Origin: Morella rubra
Lineage: Eukaryota > Streptophyta > Magnoliopsida > Fagales > Myricaceae
DNA: 64,000 nt
Assembly: GCA_003952965.2 (NCBI GenBank)
Contig: CM025849.1
Coordinates: 38,056,804-38,120,803 of the forward strand
Reading direction: 5' to 3'
Shown here: positions 60,788-64,000 of the stretch, in pieces
Layout: each line of letters begins with the position of its first letter
Numbering within the stretch: position 1 is the first letter of the stretch
Program-made: the position numbers and the translations under genes
The notes under the pieces: generated by a model
Databases searched by the model: none
What the model saw: only the letters and a program-made list of their open reading frames with translations
Told to the model about the DNA's origin: nothing

Positions 60788-60916
60788 CCCCAGCCCCACC
60801 CACTGGAGCACTCGTGGACCTTCTGGTTTGACAACCCCGCCGAAGTCCAAGCAGGCTGCTTGGGGTAGCTCCATGAGGCCGATCTACACCTTCGCCACCG
60901 TCGAAGAGTTCTGGAG
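60788..60916 (+). pseudogene. eIF4E exon 1 fragment, frameshifted
   Basis: Encodes part of the cap-binding translation factor eIF4[15 protein letters not shown] in one frame, then (after an indel near 60838-60842) [20 protein letters not shown] and EEFW in another, ending at a gt donor after tgg-ag. The motif belongs to eIF4E rather than eIF(iso)4E. Nothing upstream gives a clean start in frame, and no later eIF4E exon is found before 61226. The missing downstream exons and the frameshift make it a pseudogene piece carried into RING unit B. Confidence 0.88.
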
Positions 60917-61225
60917 GTATAATTTTTTCTTTTAATTTGAATGTATAGGTTGTCTTTTTTGTTCTGGTTTATCGTTGTTCAGGTGCTGAGATAGCTAAGG
61001 ATTTGGTTTCTTTTATTTTTTATTTTTGGGGTTTTGGCAGGGAGGTGCGGGTACGGGAAAGAAAAATTAGTATCTTTTTTGCCGGTAAGAGAGATGAGGA
61101 AAAGGCATAGTCTGTGGCTAGGTAGTGTTTGGAAGTGGAAATTTTGGAGTGTTTAAAATTTTGGAGTATTAAAGTTGGTGAAAAAGTGAAAAGAAATGAT
61201 TAATGAATTTTTTATATTTATTTGG

Positions 61226-62473
61226 GATTTGTGCCAAGTTCTTGAGGAGATTGCTCTCGTAAGCGGTTGCGAGCATGCTTTCTGGTTCGTGTAACTAATC
61301 TTCTTATTCGTCTGTCATTATCAATCTGGAAATACTTTATACTTGCTGGTGCTTATGCGTTATGATTCTTATTGTTTATGGAAAATAAGATAAGAATCAT
61401 AGGAGTTGCTGGACTTTGTATAGGAGTTGTCTGTAGTTTGTAACATGGAAAATGATTTGCGCGTAATTTTTAAAACAGTAATTTTTGTGTTATAAATCTG
61501 GATTTCTTTGACCTCAAAGCTAATGGTATAAGGTCTTTATCTTGATTGAATGGCTAGGAGCTGACAAAAAGTGGGTACAATATGCATACTGATATTTTTA
61601 ATGCTTACAAGTGCAGTCATGAATTAGGACATGAATCTTTTCCTTACTGATAAACTTGTTTAGGTCATTAATTTTGTTATTTGTTGCTCTTTCTCTTGCT
61701 CTCAATGCCAGAAAACGATTTGAAGTGCTCTAAAAAAGTGTCTGGCTTAAACACATGAAAGATGTTGTGCTTAAAACTTCTTATACTGTCAAATATTTGG
61801 GATAGACATAGCAATTGCCTGTTGGTGATTTTATGTATTGACTTCCTATTTGTAATTCTGCAATTCTTAATGTATGCTGCCCATGCATCTCATATTAAGA
61901 AAATACTTGTTTAGTGCCTTTCTATATGATAGAGGCAGTGTAAATTATATTGTTTCTGTTTCCATTAGTGAGTGGCACACCATTCTTGTACTAATGTGTT
62001 CTTCTGCTGATTTTTGTTTTTCAGTGTGACATGTATTCTTCGGTGGGCCACTTATGGGCAGAAACCAACATGCCCTAAGTGTAAAACTCAATTTTCATAT
62101 CTTAAAGTCCATCGTTCAGTTGATGGCAGGTAGCGTTTCTGGACCCTTCTTTAACTCTCTCTTTTTGGTTTAGATTTTCTGTTCTTCTCTAGTTTGTGAT
62201 CAAATATGAAATCAATAAACAATTGATGACTTATTTCTTATTTACAGCTTACACGATTACATGTTCGAGGAGAGCGTCTGCCTACTCCTGAGAGCCCCCT
62301 GGTTCAAACATTTGACTGTGGATCAGCATAAGGAGGTTTGTGATCCGTATGCGTACGAGGAGGCCGATGATCCGTACGAAGAAGATCTGGATGAAACTTA
62401 CCTAAGAAATTCATCCAGTAATCGTATTCGGCGACGAGCGAAGAGGGCATGCAGACGGGAGGCATGCAGCTGA
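61226..62473 (+). pseudogene. RING-finger gene copy B, 5'-truncated
   Basis: C3HC4 RING protein of unknown plant function. The exon part ending at 61284 reads VLEEIALVSGCEHAF and ends with a good donor ttctg|gttcg. Exon 2 is 62025-62129 (acceptor ttttcag; CVTCILRWATYGQKPTCPKC, then KTQFSYLKVHRSVDG). Exon 3 is 62248-62473 (SLHDYMFEESVCLLLRAPWF, acidic EEADDPYEEDLDETY, basic tail, stop). Splice phases agree and give the remaining RING ligands GC, EH, CVTC and CPKC. The first CxxC pair and everything 5' of it is missing or scrambled: ICAK with a one-base shift in place of CAICLDT, preceded by unrelated DNA. The 3' two exons look intact, so they may derive from a recently active gene or still be spliced to another upstream exon. 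Confidence 0.8.
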
Positions 62474-64000
62474 TTGACTAGCTTTCTTTTGTCGTTGTAA
62501 CGGGAGGATCATTATCTGCTAATGAGGCTACATTTTCTAACTACAGACCGTTTTTGTACATGATTACTAAAAACGGAAAGTAACAGGAGTAATAAACTTG
62601 TTCTAATGGTGATTACTAGTTCTTCGAAATTTGTGATAATATTCAATCCATTTTTCTGCCTAATCATATGGTTGATGCTTTTTCCATTTTTACAAAAGTG
62701 AAGTCCACAGTGTAAAGGGTTATTCATGCAGGGACACTGTGATGTCACCCTTACCTTTATATATATATGTTTTTCCAAATTTGTCTTCCTTGTCTACCTT
62801 GCGTTCTTTTGCTAGATGACCAAATTTCCTGGTCTGGAAGTTTCCCATTGATCAAGTATATTGTATGCTTCCTTTTCCTTATGTGTGTGTGTGTACTACA
62901 ATCATTTATACTTTAGTGGTTGGTGGTGAACATTATATTGTAACAGTTGTCTTTACTGTTTGGTTAGTTTCGTCCATTATCAACTACAAGTAAATGTGGA
63001 TACCATAATTACAATGCTGCTTTAGACTTTAGCATGAGAAGTAATGTCACCATCATTTGTTCCCAAAGAAAGAGCATTACATCACAATCACATGAATGTC
63101 CTTTTCAACAGAGATGCTTATTACTTTTCTGCAGCGTGTGGACAAAAGCAGCATTATGATTCATGGAACTTTTGTTTCCTATATAAATTGTAGTTCATAT
63201 TACAAATTATATTATAGTATATGGTGTTATATTGTTTTTTAGGCATAGATGCCGATTCAGCTTCACTCTTGCTTACAGTAGTATGACTTATATTACAGAA
63301 TTTCCGTTATTGATGTTGATGATCTTCACTCGTTCAGTAGTTGAACTTATGTTGCACTAGTTCCGTGCTTTCACTAAGTTCTTAATTCTCGAACATGCTG
63401 AAAGATTTCTTTTTGTGGAATTTGATTGGTTATTTGTTTATTGTTACCCCCTTCCCTTTATGCCTAACTGCGTTGAAGAACTATACAATGCACTGAATCC
63501 TTTTAGAATTTTTTAGTAGGTCTGTTTTTGTGCTTCTTATGATCAAATGCTTTTAAAAATCCTTTGGGCCTTATGTCATCTGGTGCTTACCAGGATAGTT
63601 GAATCTTTTTGATTCTTTATTCCTTGAGATGCTGGAGTTGTATGTCACTGAAACCTTTTGGCTGTGATCTAGTTAGTATGCAAATGTTGACAATCTGGAT
63701 TAAAGAAAGACGTGTCTCAATTCAATGTTTCCTTGGATTTCCTTTTTGCGTCACATGATGTTCCCTTTGGTTGTCAGGACTTGAATATATGGGGTTTTAT
63801 CATGTGGATTGCATTGTCATTTGCTTCTTTTATAGTGTTTATCCAGTGTTATTAAATTACATATGTTGCATCCCACATAACTTTTCTGTTGAAGTACAGG
63901 CCTATTATTTTGTTCTTGCTGTGTTGCATGCATTGTGCACGTGCATCTTTACATGTCTTCCATTTAACTTCTTGGATAATGGCATGGAGGATAGTTATTG
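62468..64000 (+). repeat. Duplicated segment, copy 2 (matches 27806-29369)
   Basis: Begins five bases before the stop of RING copy B and continues past the window end. It is shorter than copy 1 through many small deletions. It is probably the 3' untranslated and flanking DNA of the RING gene; how the same DNA came to follow the LRP1-like gene is unknown. Confidence 0.9.

Larger units (their letters stand above)
59405..62475 (+). repeat. RING-region tandem duplication, unit B
   Basis: Second unit of the RING-region duplication. Between 60265 and 61130 it contains DNA absent from unit A, including the eIF4E fragment; that DNA sits where unit A has its promoter-like sequence and the 5' part of the RING exon. 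Confidence 0.75.

Noticed and set aside
1-64000. CRISPR arrays, bacterial operons or viral genomes
   Set aside because: The sequence is plant nuclear DNA with introns; the only regular direct-repeat array (36492-36960) fits a CACTA subterminal array.

Overview
The window is plant nuclear DNA from a eudicot, AT-rich and intron-rich. The protein families (plant-only PRAF, SHI-related/LRP1 and ankyrin-PGG types), the plant Copia and CACTA transposon remnants and the foldback MITEs all point that way. Species cannot be told from the sequence alone. A run of exactly 1000 N (18091-19090) marks a scaffold gap.

Layout. (1) 521-3961, plus strand: an ankyrin/PGG membrane-protein gene with an in-frame stop, a frameshift and a damaged PGG motif, so a pseudogene. 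(2) 5197-13645, minus strand: a nearly complete PRAF gene (PH, RCC1 repeats, FYVE, coiled coil, BRX). All exons could be placed. A one-base deletion breaks the BRX exon and a 45-bp candidate cassette exon lies in the coiled-coil region. (3) 13.6-25.2 kb: long AT-rich intergenic DNA with the gap, a foldback element and microsatellites. (4) 26300-27618, plus strand: a two-exon SHI-related/LRP1 transcription factor. (5) 27.8-33 kb: a downstream segment that recurs at the end of the window, a 1-kb inverted repeat, and one unrecognised reading frame. (6) 33.0-40.5 kb: transposon cluster (two antisense Copia RNase H fragments in tandem, a forward Copia LTR/PBS/gag fragment, a CACTA-like end with 123-bp tandem repeats). 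(7) 43036-45576, minus strand: an intact six-exon small ankyrin protein (YAR1-like), followed at 48580-50793 by a truncated, mutated copy within a roughly 5-kb tandem duplication. (8) 55.7-62.5 kb: a second tandem duplication carrying pieces of a plant RING-finger gene (three copies of the RING exon, one inverted) plus an eIF4E exon fragment. (9) 62.47-64 kb: repeat of the sequence found downstream of the LRP1-like gene.

The likely working genes are PRAF (if the frameshift is an assembly error or is tolerated), the LRP1-like factor and the YAR1-like ankyrin gene. They are unrelated in function. The right half of the window is mainly a record of local segmental duplication, transposon insertion and gene decay. 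I found no convincing new multi-gene system. The most unusual structures are the nested tandem duplications at 43-62 kb with gene fragments shuffled between them, and the hairpin-forming repeat beside the LRP1-like gene.
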